From Aphidius gifuensis (taxonomy: Eukaryota; Arthropoda; Insecta; Hymenoptera; Braconidae): a stretch of 64,000 nt of DNA. The stretch is taken from contig NC_057791.1 of NCBI RefSeq assembly GCF_014905175.1, positions 20,994,537-21,058,536 of the forward strand, written 5' to 3'. The position numbers were made by a program, and so were the translations under genes. How positions within the stretch are numbered: the first letter of the stretch is position 1; each line of letters opens with the position of its first letter. Shown piece by piece: positions 1 through 11,251 of the stretch. The notes beneath the pieces are model-generated. The model was not told where the DNA came from, made no database searches, and saw only the letters and a list, made by a program, of their open reading frames with translations.

Positions 1-935
1 TTGTGGAAAATACTGGCTTGTAGCTATTTCCGTATAACTTGGGAATATTAACTGAGCATGCGTCAGTTGTAAATATATTTTATTAAATTAAATAAATAGA
101 AAAAAGTGTGAAATATTATTTGACAATAATTGTTTGTACTAGTTGTCGATATAATTTAATAAATGATCTTTGAATTTAACGTGTCAGGGAATAATGAGAG
201 TGTAATTTCGATGAAAAAATTATAAATATTGATTAGTTACTTCAACTGTTTGTATAACTCTAAAGCAATAATTCCAACAATTTAAAATTTAAGTATTTTA
301 AATAGAAAAAAATAAAAAGAAAATTTAGTAAAATAAATGCATGTTGTGTAGTTGACTTTCTAACGCCTTATAATATGAATAATTTATTGATACAAATTTC
401 AAACACAGACCTACGTTCTAGCCTATCTATTTCAAATTATCTTGCTTAGAATGCAAATCGCATAGTTTTTCAACTCGACGAATACATAATACCGCCAATA
501 AACCTAAATGCAAAAATTTCTGGATATGCAATAGGTAAATGCAATACATATATTTTATCATGAATAACAAATTTATTGATTTTTTTAATTTAAAAAAAAA
601 ACCATAATTTTGTCATAAATCAATACTAATTATTATGAATTATTTAACGAATCAATAAACTGAATAAATAATAATTTTATCCAGTAGTCGTTTGATGAAA
701 TATGTATCAAAAAAAATAAATATATATCAATCGTAATTAGCATGTTATTGAGAGACTAATTTCACAATAAAATATTGTAAAAATAAATTTACTTTTCAAC
801 AGTATTAAATTGATTCAGTAAATTTGAGCAAAATAAATTATTCCTTTTTGTTAAGGAAAAAATTAATAAACAATAATTTTAATAAATAATATTTATGTTA
901 CCTTTGATTGATGTTACTGATGAATTTTTTTAAAA
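1..935. other. AT-rich intergenic DNA, no gene seen
   Basis: Mostly A/T tracts and short AT dinucleotide stretches. No open frame with codon-like composition and no splice-bounded exon was seen on either strand. It could hold the 3' untranslated region of the small minus-strand gene that ends at 936. Confidence 0.6.
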
Positions 936-1695
936 TCACTTGGTGTTGTCGACGTCACAAAAAAAAGCTCCAGAGCTTGACAACCTGGACTTTTTTTTTC
1001 GTCGAGTTGAAGAAGCTCGTTGCTTGTCTTCTACTGTTTTTACTGAGCCAACATATGAGACACGTCGTCGCAATATTATTGCGCAGTAAATTGTTGTTAA
1101 ACATACACCTGATAATAATAACAACAATGGTCCAATTAATATTGTTGCTTCAATTATTGTATTTATGTCAATGTTTAATTTATTTGTGTAAATATTTAAA
1201 TTGGTTAATATTATCTTTAGAGACTGAAATAATGTATCGCCAGTCGTTCGACCATCACCGCAACATTCAAACGACATTTGACAATTTAATAATAATAAAC
1301 TCTTGATTGGACAATTTTTTCCTTGATAATTATCTACTTTGTTTTCCTCTTAGCTAGTAGATCTTTTTTATTTCTTATGTTTTTTTTTTAGATTTAAAAT
1401 TAGCACGTAAACAAAAAAAACTAAAGTAAAAAAAAATATACACACACACTCGCGCGACAATGATGTGTGCATAAATTTTTTAAAATGTCGGAGTGTGTCA
1501 TGGCGATAGAAAAAAAGCGCGAAAAGACTTTGATAACAGTATTGAGCAAAAATTTTCTATTAAAAATGTTTTATGAAAATTGGTTAATTTATTTACCTCA
1601 TGAGGTGAATCAAATTGGTCATCAACATGTTCAATTGAATGATGACAATTATTATTATCAAGTGACTTTGTAGACAAGGATTCTTTGATTATCAA
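936..1695 (-). CDS. Putative small single-pass membrane protein (unrecognised)
   Basis: I do not recognise this protein. A minus-strand open frame from ATG at 1277 to a stop at 936 encodes 113 residues. It has a strong hydrophobic segment (about residues 43-68, containing IGPLLLLLSGV) followed directly by RRR and a Lys/Arg/Ser-rich tail (STRRKKKSRLSSS). That is the usual layout of a type I or signal-anchored protein with a basic cytoplasmic tail. A possible upstream exon runs 1695-1597: it starts MIIKESLSTKS and ends CATGAG followed by a GTAAAT donor in phase 0. Joining it to an AG at about 1302 keeps the frame open. That acceptor lacks a pyrimidine tract, so the join is weak. The opposite strand is also open over 908-1306, which lowers confidence that this strand is the coding one. 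Confidence 0.4.
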
Positions 1696-2940
1696 AATTT
1701 TTTTTTTTTTTTTTTCTATTTGCTCTGACTGAAAATGAAATTATTTTTGATATTAATAAATAGAATAAATTATTTTGTCATATAAGGATAATAAAACTCA
1801 CACTTGTAAATTTTCATGATAATCATTTCATAGTAGTTAAAGTTGTTCATTACTTTTTCAGCAATGTTGCACAAAAAAGGAGTAAAAATCTACGTCCAGC
1901 TCCAAAATCTATAATTTAATCAAACAATTAATTAATATTTTTATTGAGTAAAATAAGTAAAACTCAATTGTTTATTGAGTGCACACAAAAAAAATAAATA
2001 CATACTTGAATTTATAAAAAATCTGTAGTCAATAATTATATTAATTAATCTAATTAGTTATTACTCAAATATTTATTATCAAACAAAATAAATAGCAAAA
2101 TGGTAGAGAAAAAAATATATTTTTCTTCAATTGAGGTTATGTTAATGTACTTTCTATTAAATTTGCAATTATACAACAAATATCACGATATTTTTTTAAT
2201 TACTCTAGAGCTATCATGTTTTTGTTGATAAACAAAATTAGATAATAATAATATGAGACTTGTTTACACTTTTTTTCAACACACAAGAGGAAAAAGAGAA
2301 AATGTTTTTGATAAAGACAGATGATGAAATTTATTTTTGAGGAAAACCGCAACAGTCGCTAGTGTCCAACACACAAAAATAAAATGGCGGTGGAAAAACT
2401 GTATATTCAAATTCATAATATTAATTTTTAATTATCAAATTATCTATTAAAAATTATAATTGTTTATTTAAAAAAAAAAAATCGTATTTAAATAATAATT
2501 AACTAATTTTTGTGAATAATTGCATAATTAAAAATAAAATAATTTTCATGACGTGACCATTGAAACTTTGACTATTGAAACGTCAAAAACAAATAATAAT
2601 AACAACAAAAGTTGATGAAAATCATGTGTCAAATGTTAGTATATTGGTGAATCGATCAATTATTTTAAAGATAAAAACCAATCAATTATACCTTAAAATA
2701 TTATTATTATTATTTATATTTTTCTTATCAAGATTGATAAGTGGTGAATCAGAACAGTAACTATTGCCACGTAAAAAAATATAATCTTTGAGTTTGCCAA
2801 CCAATGATGTTGAACGTCTGACAGTTAACTTGTCAGTGAATTACATCAACTAGTTATTAATAAAAAGTTTAGATAGCTGTTAAAAATATTATTCATAAAT
2901 CCAACTGATAAGACTACATTTGAGGAAAAAAAAATTAAGT
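1696..2940. other. Intergenic / SCAMP 5' flank
   Basis: AT-rich flank between the putative minus-strand gene and SCAMP. A 61-codon open frame at 2575-2760 is Ile/Leu/Lys-rich with no splice context and is probably chance. The last 150 bases are probably SCAMP 5' UTR, because GGAAAAAAAAATTAAGT leads directly into the start codon. Confidence 0.5.
2381..2391. promoter_or_regulatory. YY1/Pho-like core motif (AAAATGGCGGT)
   Basis: AAAATGGCGG matches the YY1/Pleiohomeotic consensus often found close to insect housekeeping start sites. It lies about 0.55 kb upstream of the SCAMP start codon and about 0.7 kb upstream of the putative minus-strand gene, so it could serve either. Only the motif is seen; promoter activity is inferred. 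Confidence 0.3.
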
Positions 2941-4751
2941 ATGTCTGGTTTTGAGGAAAATCCATTTGGCGAGCCAACTGTCAACGATCCATTCTCGGTT
3001 AGTTAGTTTATCATTTCATATGTTTTTCATGTAAATTATTTTATCATTGACTGCAATCAGTAGCCTAATTAATGATAATTATATGACGACTTGGACATTA
3101 ATAATTTTTAGATTTTTAATTACTAAATGATGAATAAATATTTCATCTTTCAATTATAATAATAATAATAATTATTATTTTTATTATTATTATTATTAAA
3201 CTTTGATGCTTCTACCACAATGTTATCTTGTTTTTATTTTATTTCTTTGTTATTATTTTCATGCATAGCTAACTTGTGCCACGTTGTGTAAATTGATAAA
3301 TGAATTTTCTTATTAAAGAAATACAATTTGTAAATAAATTAAATATTAACCTGGGGTATTTTTTTTTTTGTGAAAGGATCCATCAGTTAGACGTACACCA
3401 GCAGCAGCTGTACCACAAAGTGGTATCGAAGATTATAATCCATTTGCTGATCCACCAGTTCATGGAAATGCACAAGGTACAAATTCCCAACAAGTACGTG
3501 GTGCATCAAATCCACCAATGTATGGTGGTGTTGGAGCAACACAACAACCTGCAACATTACAACCAACTGTTCAAGAACCACCACCATTATACACACGTAA
3601 TCCACAACAAACTGTTCCTCCAAAACTTTCACCAACTTTACAACAACAACCAACATCACAGGTTCAAACTAATTAAATTATTATTATTTTATTTATCAAT
3701 AATAATAAATATTGATATTGAATATTAAATTTAATTTATTTAGCCACAAACTGGAGCAGATTGGAGAGCTAGAAGAGAAGAAGAAATAAGAAATTCAAAT
3801 TATTATCGTAAGTATAATTTTTAAAAAATAATATTAATGATAATTAATTAATTGTTATAAATATTATAGCTGGAAGAAATAATTGGCCACCATTGCCAGA
3901 ACAATGTTGTTTCCAGCCTTGTTTTTACCAAGATATTGATGTTGAAATTGATACTGAATTTCAAAATATTGTTCGACAATTGTATTATCTTTGGCTATGT
4001 AAGTATTTGTAATTTATATATTTATAAATTATTTATTATATGTCATTGTTACTATTTGTTTTTTTTTCAGTTCATTTCTCTGTGTTGTGTCTCAACTTGG
4101 TTGGACAGCTTGCAAATATGTTGATAACAGCTGATATCCAGTCACTATTGATGGCAATTGTTTGGATATTTATATTAGCACCATTTTCTTTTGTCTGCTG
4201 GTTTCGTCCAGGCTACAAAGCATTCAAAACTGACAGTTCAATTAACTTTATGGTTTTCTTTTTCATGTTCACATTTCAATTAGTAATAACAAGTTTCCAA
4301 GCATTGGGATGGAGTGGTCCAGGCATTTGGTAATTATTAATAATTGAATTATCAATATGTAATATGTGATATTTAATTATATGTGATTTTTTTTCAGTGG
4401 CCTATTTTACATAGTACCAGCTTTTAAAGCTTCGAGATTCTTAGGAGTCATGATGATACCAATTACTGCAGGTTTTTTCGTATCAGCATTTGGCATGTTT
4501 CTCATGTTAACTAAAGTGAGTTAATTTAAATTAATTCATTATTCAATATTTTATTGATTTAAATTATATTATTTAATTATTATTTTTAGGTTCATAGAAT
4601 TTATCGTTCTTCAAGTGCAAGTGTTGCTAAAGCACAGCAAGAATTTACAACTAATTTTATGCAAAATGAACATGTTCGATCAGCTGCAAGTGAAGTTGCA
4701 ACTAATGCTATTCGTACACAAGTTTCAAATGCAACACAACCACGATTTTAA
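2941..4751 (+). CDS. Scamp: Secretory carrier-associated membrane protein (SCAMP)
   Basis: SCAMPs are four-helix proteins of post-Golgi and endosomal vesicles, working in endocytosis and exocytosis. Seven exons join in frame: 2941-2997, 3377-3661, 3744-3807, 3870-3998, 4071-4329, 4398-4515, 4590-4751 (1074 nt, 357 residues). All introns are GT-AG and every phase matches. The N-terminus carries NPF-type EH-domain ligands (ENPFGEP, YNPFADP) and a Pro/Gln-rich stretch. The SCAMP signature follows (NNWPPLPEQCCFQPCFYQD), then four membrane segments in about residues 180-300. The conserved amphipathic linker between helices 2 and 3 is CWFRPGYKAFKTD. Odd point: the usual N-terminal coiled coil is reduced to about 20 residues (DWRARREEEIRNS) with no room for another exon. 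It converges with MCM9, with a 690-base gap between stop codons. Confidence 0.95.
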
Positions 4752-5441
4752 AAAGAAACAAAATTTAAAACAAAAAAATTATCTTATTAAGACTCGAGTC
4801 TGATTTTTATTTATATTTCTTTCATATTTTTTAAGAATTCATTATTATGATTTATTAAGCTATTTTTTTTTTTTCTTTTTACACCCTTGAAATATTTTTT
4901 TTTGTTAAATTGTTATTTGAATAATAAAAAAAAAAAAAATACAACAAAAAAAACTAGTCTGTCATAAACTGAAAATAAAAATAAATCAAGTATCAAATGT
5001 TTTAATATTAATAATTATATGGCTCACATTGAGACTGCGTTTTTCCATTGAAAATAATATTTCATTGACTTCGATAAACTATTTAAAAATATATTAAACA
5101 ATAGCTATTTTTATTAATATTATAAATTATCAAAAAATAATAATTATATTTGAAATATTTGGTTTATTTGCATGACCAATATTTCATTAACAATAAAAAT
5201 CGATCGTTATTTTTGTATAGTCATTTGATGAAAGATAATTACGAATGAATTGATGATTGTGTTCTTTAAATTTGTCATTTTTTAAATAATGTGTATATTT
5301 AATTATTTAAAAAAAAAAAAAACTGAAATATACATTGTATATACATTTATTCTATGCTACTATTAAAAAAAATGAAAAACAAAAAATCATGATATATAAA
5401 ATTAATGTTAATGTTTATTAATTAAATAATTATAATTACAA
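4752..5441. other. Convergent 3' flanks of SCAMP and MCM9
   Basis: This interval holds the 3' UTRs of two converging genes. An AATAAA signal followed by an A tract near 4922-4940 fits SCAMP polyadenylation. The rest is AT-rich with no open frame of interest. Confidence 0.55.
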
Positions 5442-7763
5442 TTATTCTGTTGAGTCTTGACTGTTGCTAGGAGATGGATATAAATATTCTAAATTAAGTA
5501 ATTCAAGCACAGTTCTCACTGAAAAAAAAAAAAATAAATAAATAAATAAAAATAAATATTATATTTGAAATGAAAAATAATAATTTATATTTTATTAACT
5601 AACTTGTTCTATCACAGTGTGCCATTGGATCATCAGGAAATGGACATCCTGCATCATTGTCATTTGGACAAGTACCAACAAGTTGAGCAGCAACAATTGC
5701 ATCAACAATGTCAACTTCTTTTTTGTACATTAATCTCGCATGACCCTCAGCCAATCTAATATTTTAATAATAAATTAATCATTTATATTATTAATTAACT
5801 ACATTAATAAATTTACCTAATTAAACTGTCCAAAAGCCTGACTGTAGTTCTCTCTTCTCGTCTATTCGGATTTTTTCGGTGATACAAAAAAACAGCACTT
5901 AATACTTTTTCAGCTGGTTTAGTTAATTTTGGATTTAACAAATGAACATGTGAAAAATATTCACGAAGACTTTCATCTTTCCATAATCCCTCAGATTTTA
6001 ATATGTCCATTGGTTTTTTAGCACTCCTATTGAAGAAAAAAATTAATTAGTTTATTTATCTATTTAATAAATTATATATATATACTACATTTTAATATCT
6101 TCTTCTGGATCTTTACAAGCTGCTTGTAATATATGTGTAGTTGTCATAATATCCCATTCACGTTTTTTATTATCTTTGAGTAATAGAATAAGATCAAAAC
6201 GTGATAATAATGGATTACCAAGTCTTGTTTTCATTTCTTCACCTTGTATAAATTTTCCACCTACTGGATTAATAGCAGCAACAACAGAACATCTTGAATT
6301 AAGTGTACTAACAAGACCAGCTTTGGCAATTGATATTGTTTGTTGTTCCATAGCTTCATGTAATGATGCACGATCATTTGAATTCATTGTTGTAAATTCA
6401 TCAACACAACATACACCACCATCAGCTAATACTAATGCTCCTCCCTCTAGATGCCATCCATCAGTATCCTTAAATATATTATTAAATTAAATTTAATTAA
6501 AGTTAATTATTTATTGATGTTTGTTAACATACTTTGACAGCTGCAGCAGTTAAACCAGCTGCTGTTGTACCGATTCCAGTTGTCAACACTGATCTAACAG
6601 CTAATTTAGCAGCTGTACGTAGTACTTGTGATTTACCAGTACCAGGATCACCAATCATTAATAAATGTGGCTCACCACGAACTCTAACACCAGTTGAATT
6701 TGTTTTTGGTACACCACCAGCAAGAACAATTGCCAATGCAAGTTTAACAGTATACATACCAAATAATTGAGGACAAATTGATGCAAGAATATTATCTCTT
6801 CCAACAAGAGGTGCATCAATATATTTTGACCAATAATCATCAAATATATTTTTCATATCATTTACAGAATGATTTGAATCAACAACTTTTCTCAATACTG
6901 ATACTGAATTACCAATCATTATTGTTGATATTTCAGTTCTTTTACCAGCTGTTAGCGTTGACCATCTTCTTATTACAACACCACTAATTTCTACATCATC
7001 ACCTGGTGAACATTTATCCACCAAATCATCAAGTAATATAACTTGCATACCAACATTATAAGAACTACTTGTTTCTGTACGACATTTTTCTTGTATTTTA
7101 ACTTCTTGATAATCAGCAGAATCATCACCTTGTAAACATGGTACTTGTATAATATTTTTAGCTTGACATGCTTTACAATTTTTTACATCATCAAATGTTT
7201 GACGTTCCCAATCATACTATTTCAAATAAAATAAAAATCATTATTATATAAAATTATAAATATATGAATTATCAATTGTCATTACCTTAACTTCAGTTAT
7301 AAATTCACATTTTTTACATGAAAATTTTTTCATTAATTTTATAATTGATGGTTGTGATATTCTAACTGTTATACCAGATGTAACAACAAGCTCACCAAAA
7401 TCATTTTGATTTTCACGTCTTGGAACTGCTGTTATTCTTGTGTGTACCAAAGGTTTTATTGACTGATTATAACTACTATCAATTATTTGTGTTTGTGCTT
7501 TGACAATTGATTCATCACAAAGCTTTAAATATTTTCTTGGTGATAAAAGTATATTCCAAGCTGCTGTAAAATCCTGTTCTTGTAAATCTACAAAGCTTGA
7601 ATCAAAACAAAATACTTGTAGAGTAAATTATGCTATTATTATAATTATAATTATTAGTGTCAACTTACTTGACATAAATTGAATAATGCTGAGAGCTATC
7701 AGGTGAATTTAAAATTTCCTGAAGATCATCAGCATGAAACTTGATAAAATAATCAGCCAGCAT
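5442..7763 (-). CDS. Mcm9: DNA helicase MCM9
   Basis: MCM9 pairs with MCM8 in a hexameric helicase for homologous recombination and fork repair. Seven minus-strand exons join in frame: 7763-7669, 7595-7286, 7216-6533, 6468-6089, 6026-5817, 5755-5604, 5518-5442 (1908 nt, 635 residues). The four-Cys zinc finger is CKKC...CKAC. Walker A is GDPGTGKS near residue 326, Walker B is VCCVDEF near 382-388, and the arginine finger is PLLSRFD near 453. HEAMEQQTISIAKAGLV and SVLTTGIGTTAAGLT are closest to MCM9 among the MCM paralogs. The exon 2 acceptor was chosen at 7595/7596 because it alone restores HYSIYVN-F and keeps the frame. The protein ends soon after the winged-helix region, so it lacks the long C-terminal tail of vertebrate MCM9. 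Confidence 0.93.
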
Positions 7764-7984
7764 GGTCACAACATAATTTTTTTCAAATGTATTGTTGTTG
7801 TTTGTTGTTGTTTTTTATTATTATTCATTGCATCAATAGTTACAATTTTTTACACGTTCGCAGCACCTGTCCTCTCTCATCTGGATCTGACAGAACAATT
7901 GTTTTGGTGTTTTTATGTTTACAGATGAACATCAAACTGTTGACAAATAACAATTTAATATTATTTGTAATTTTTTAATTAAAC
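7764..7984. promoter_or_regulatory. Bidirectional promoter between MCM9 and SDHAF3
   Basis: Only 221 bases separate the divergent start codons of MCM9 (-) and SDHAF3 (+), so both promoters must lie here. The interval has a short GC-richer patch (ACACGTTCGCAGCACCTGTC, about 7851-7870) inside T-rich DNA. No TATA box is evident, as expected for housekeeping genes. Confidence 0.6.
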
Positions 7985-8420
7985 ATGACAAGTTTAACTC
8001 ATGTTCAACGAGTTAGAATACTCTACAAAACAATATTAAAACTTCATCGAGGATTGCCAATTGAAATGCAACCACTAGGAAATGATTATTTACGTGATGA
8101 ATTTAAGAGACATAAAAGTTGCAATCCAGCTGAAGCACATGTTTTCATGAATGAATGGGCGGTAATAAATTAATAATTATAATAATTAATTAACAAATAT
8201 ATTAATCATTAAAATTATATCATTTTATTTCAAGAATTATGCATTATCATTGGCTGAACAACTTGGTTTACGTGGACCTATTAATGCCAAAAAACTTGGC
8301 AAACCTCTTCAAGAAGAGTATTTACAAAATATGAAAGACGAACAAATTCATCAACTTTATGAACTTATGCTGGCTGCTAATGGAATAGAAGACGATAAAA
8401 AATTAAATAATAATTCATAA
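7985..8420 (+). CDS. Sdhaf3: Succinate dehydrogenase assembly factor 3 (ACN9 family)
   Basis: SDHAF3 is a mitochondrial-matrix LYR-family factor that helps insert or protect iron-sulfur clusters of the SDHB subunit of complex II. Two exons, 7985-8161 and 8235-8420, join in phase 0 to give 120 residues, the usual length. The LYR-type motif is RILYKTILKLHRGLP near the N-terminus. It is followed by family signatures GNDYLRDEFKRHK, NPAEAHVFMNEW and the C-terminal LGKPLQEEYLQNMKDEQIHQ. It diverges from MCM9 over a short shared promoter and is followed 227 bases later by NUDT19 on the same strand. Length and motifs are seen; the role is taken from the family. Confidence 0.95.
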
Positions 8421-8647
8421 TAGTGTATGTGTATAGGTGTGTAATTGACAGCTGTTAAATATATGTGTAAAAAAAAAAAAAAAAAAACTAAACATTTATT
8501 ATCTGAGAAAAAAAAATTATGCAAGCACTTGTTTATGACTTGTTCATACTGCTATAACCTCTAGCTGTCTGAGTGACGTGTTCGTGTGCAAAAAAAAAAA
8601 AAATAAATAATTTAAAAACTTAATTGGTATTTTATAGTAATTAATAA

Positions 8648-10083
8648 ATGTTAAAAATGAAGCCTTGGAGAGAAGCTGCAAGTATTATCTTGTGTGCTCG
8701 TAGTGGTAAAAAAATTAACAAAAAATTATCATCAACAATTGTAAGTGTAAATAATTAACAATAAAAAAAATGTAAATTAATTAATTAATAATAGTTTCAG
8801 TATGATTATAAATTGTTGAGTTTAAAACGTCACAAAAATTCTTCATTTATGCCAGAGCATTATGTTTTTCCTGGTGGTGTTATTGAGCAATCAGATGCTG
8901 ATTTAAAATGGAGCAGTCTTTATTCGAAATTTGGATTTGATAGTAATAGTTTCACGTCATTATTACCAAAAACAAATACACGACCATATATATTTAATAA
9001 ATCAAGAAGCAATGAATTACCCAGAGAAATATCCTTGAGAATAACAGCAATAAGAGAAACATTTGAAGAATGTGGTATTTTAATTTGTAAAAAATTAATT
9101 AAAAATAATAATACACATTTATCATTGTGGGCTGAACATGAAAATTTTGGTAGATATTATTATTTATTAAATTTACATTTTGTTATTATTTAAATACATA
9201 TTATAAAAGTTTTTAGATTGTCAAAGTGATGTGATGATTAATTGGCAAAAAAAAGTACATGAAGATTCAAATGAATTTTATCGAATGTGTGATAAATTTC
9301 AGTGCTATCCAGATATTTGGGCTTTGCATGAATGGAGCAACTGGTTGACACCAACAATTTTTAGAAATAAAAGATTTGATACAGCATTTTTTATGACTTT
9401 TATGGAGGCACAACCTGTTGCTCATTTTGATCCAGCTGAGATGGAAGATTTACGAGTATGTTATTAATATTTTTAGTAATTTTTTTTGTCATTCAATTGT
9501 TGATGATAATTTTTATTAAGAATATTTTTTAAATGATTTATTTTGTTATGATTCAAGTGATAAAAGTAAATTTAATATTTAATATTTTTAGTGGGATTAT
9601 CCACAAGATTTATTAAGTCAAACAAATGGTTTACAAATACCTCCACCACAATATTATGAAATAGCACGAATTGGTAAATTTGAATCATTGGATAATCTCT
9701 TTGATCATGCTGTTGAACGTAGTCATCTTGGTTGTCATTTAAACATGGCTGTAAGTCTATTTATATTAACATTATAAAATAAATAATTAAATCAATATTT
9801 TAATCAACAGGTTAAAGTAAATTTATCAGATGGAAGTGTATATTTATTACCTGGTGATTCATTGTATCCTGATGAAGTTAGTCTAACTGATAAAATGGAA
9901 ATTGATAAATCAAATATGACAATAAGTGAATATCGTTATTTAGCACATGTTAAAAATCGTATGGAATTTTATGAATTTCAAGTTCAAAGAATTGTATCAG
10001 ATAATTTCCAATCAAACGATGGTCATTTATCACCAATGTCAGGTGAATCAATCAACATTAAAATCAATAAAAATAAATTATAA
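8648..10083 (+). CDS. Nudt19: Nudix hydrolase NUDT19-like (acyl-CoA diphosphatase)
   Basis: NUDT19-type enzymes cleave CoA and acyl-CoA to phosphopantetheine derivatives plus 3',5'-ADP, usually in peroxisomes. Five exons, 8648-8740, 8801-9149, 9217-9455, 9592-9750 and 9811-10083, give 370 residues with all phases consistent. WREAASIILCAR opens the fold. The Nudix box is split by a long insertion as in NUDT19: FPGGVIE at the start and RETFEECGILICKK about 60 residues later, which retains the metal-binding REtFEE core. FMPEHYVFPGG and a WALHEWSNWLTP segment also fit NUDT19. The protein ends NKL, resembling a non-canonical PTS1 peroxisome signal. A second in-frame ATG at 8657 could be the start instead. 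Confidence 0.9.
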
Positions 10084-11251
10084 GTTAAATAAATATAAAC
10101 ATTAGCTTTTTTCAAAATTATTTATTGAAAAAAAAAAGCCTTGGATTAATTAATCATATTTTTAATATTATATTTGCCAATAAACCTATATTTACACAAA
10201 ATTTTTAAACGAGGCAATGATTGTTAATAATAATAATAATATATTTAAATGATAATTATGAATTTCCTTAACCCCGGTTACACAGCCAGGAGGAGAAATT
10301 AATATTATTTATATTTTTTTTTTTATCTTCTTTTCACAATGATTGATTTAAATATAATCGTCACTTTCCTTCCCTTCGCTTAGTGATTTTTTTTTTTTAT
10401 TATAATGTATAAAATTTTATATTTTTAAAATAATAAAACCAACGCACAAGGCGTGAATCCGTCTCTCACGAGGTGGTTTCACTTTGTAATATTACTTAAT
10501 CCTCACTAGCTGTATACATTTAAACTTCGAGGCATTCAAATCATTTGCCTCAACTTAATTATAGTCATTATTTTTATATTTGTTTATGAAATGAGATGTA
10601 GCAGTTGATTGTTTCTTATTTTTTAAATTATTTTTCTATGATTAAAATTAGCATTATTTATTGTAATAAATTTTTCTAAATTTTTATGATTTAGGCACAT
10701 TATTTTTTAATATATTCAAACGTATTTTTTTTTTTTCTTTTTAATCGAAAATTTAACTATATCTAATGAATATTATATTATATGTTAAATTAAAAGTGAT
10801 AAACCGACGTCACTTTAAAAAAAAAAAAAAAATTACTGATTTATTTATCTACCATCTAACTATTGAGTATCATGAATTGCAAATTAATTTTTAAAAATAA
10901 ATACTTGCAATATAATGCAATTTTAATTGTTGGCTTTAGTAAAGTGAGTCGATTTTATCATGATTTCTTTCGAGTAAGCCATTTACTTGGAAAAAAAAAA
11001 AATAAAAAATGGCAAACTCGAAACCTTAATCAAATAATCGTAATTAGCGTTTTCTCCTTGCGTGTAGATATACACGTTCAGTCACTCATCCAACAACATC
11101 ACTAGTTGTTTGTTGTGATTTTGTTTTTTTTCTTTTTTCCCTAAGAAAATATAAAAAGAAAAAAGAAAAAAAAAATAATATTAACGACGACTCGGTATAA
11201 TTATTTTCAGTATAGTTATTCAGTGCAAATGATACGTTGTCTGGATGATAA
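10084..11251. other. NUDT19 3' flank and ZP-gene 3' UTR region
   Basis: AT-rich interval between converging genes. An AATAAA lies just after the NUDT19 stop, near 10089. A slightly GC-richer patch at 10265-10300 and another at 10440-10520 have no coding frame. The 11100-11250 end is probably 3' UTR of the ZP-domain gene. Confidence 0.5.

Noticed and set aside
1467..1673. Plus-strand 68-codon frame starting MHKFFKMSECVM
   Set aside because: Overlaps the minus-strand candidate exon, has no splice support and reads as chance AT-rich sequence.
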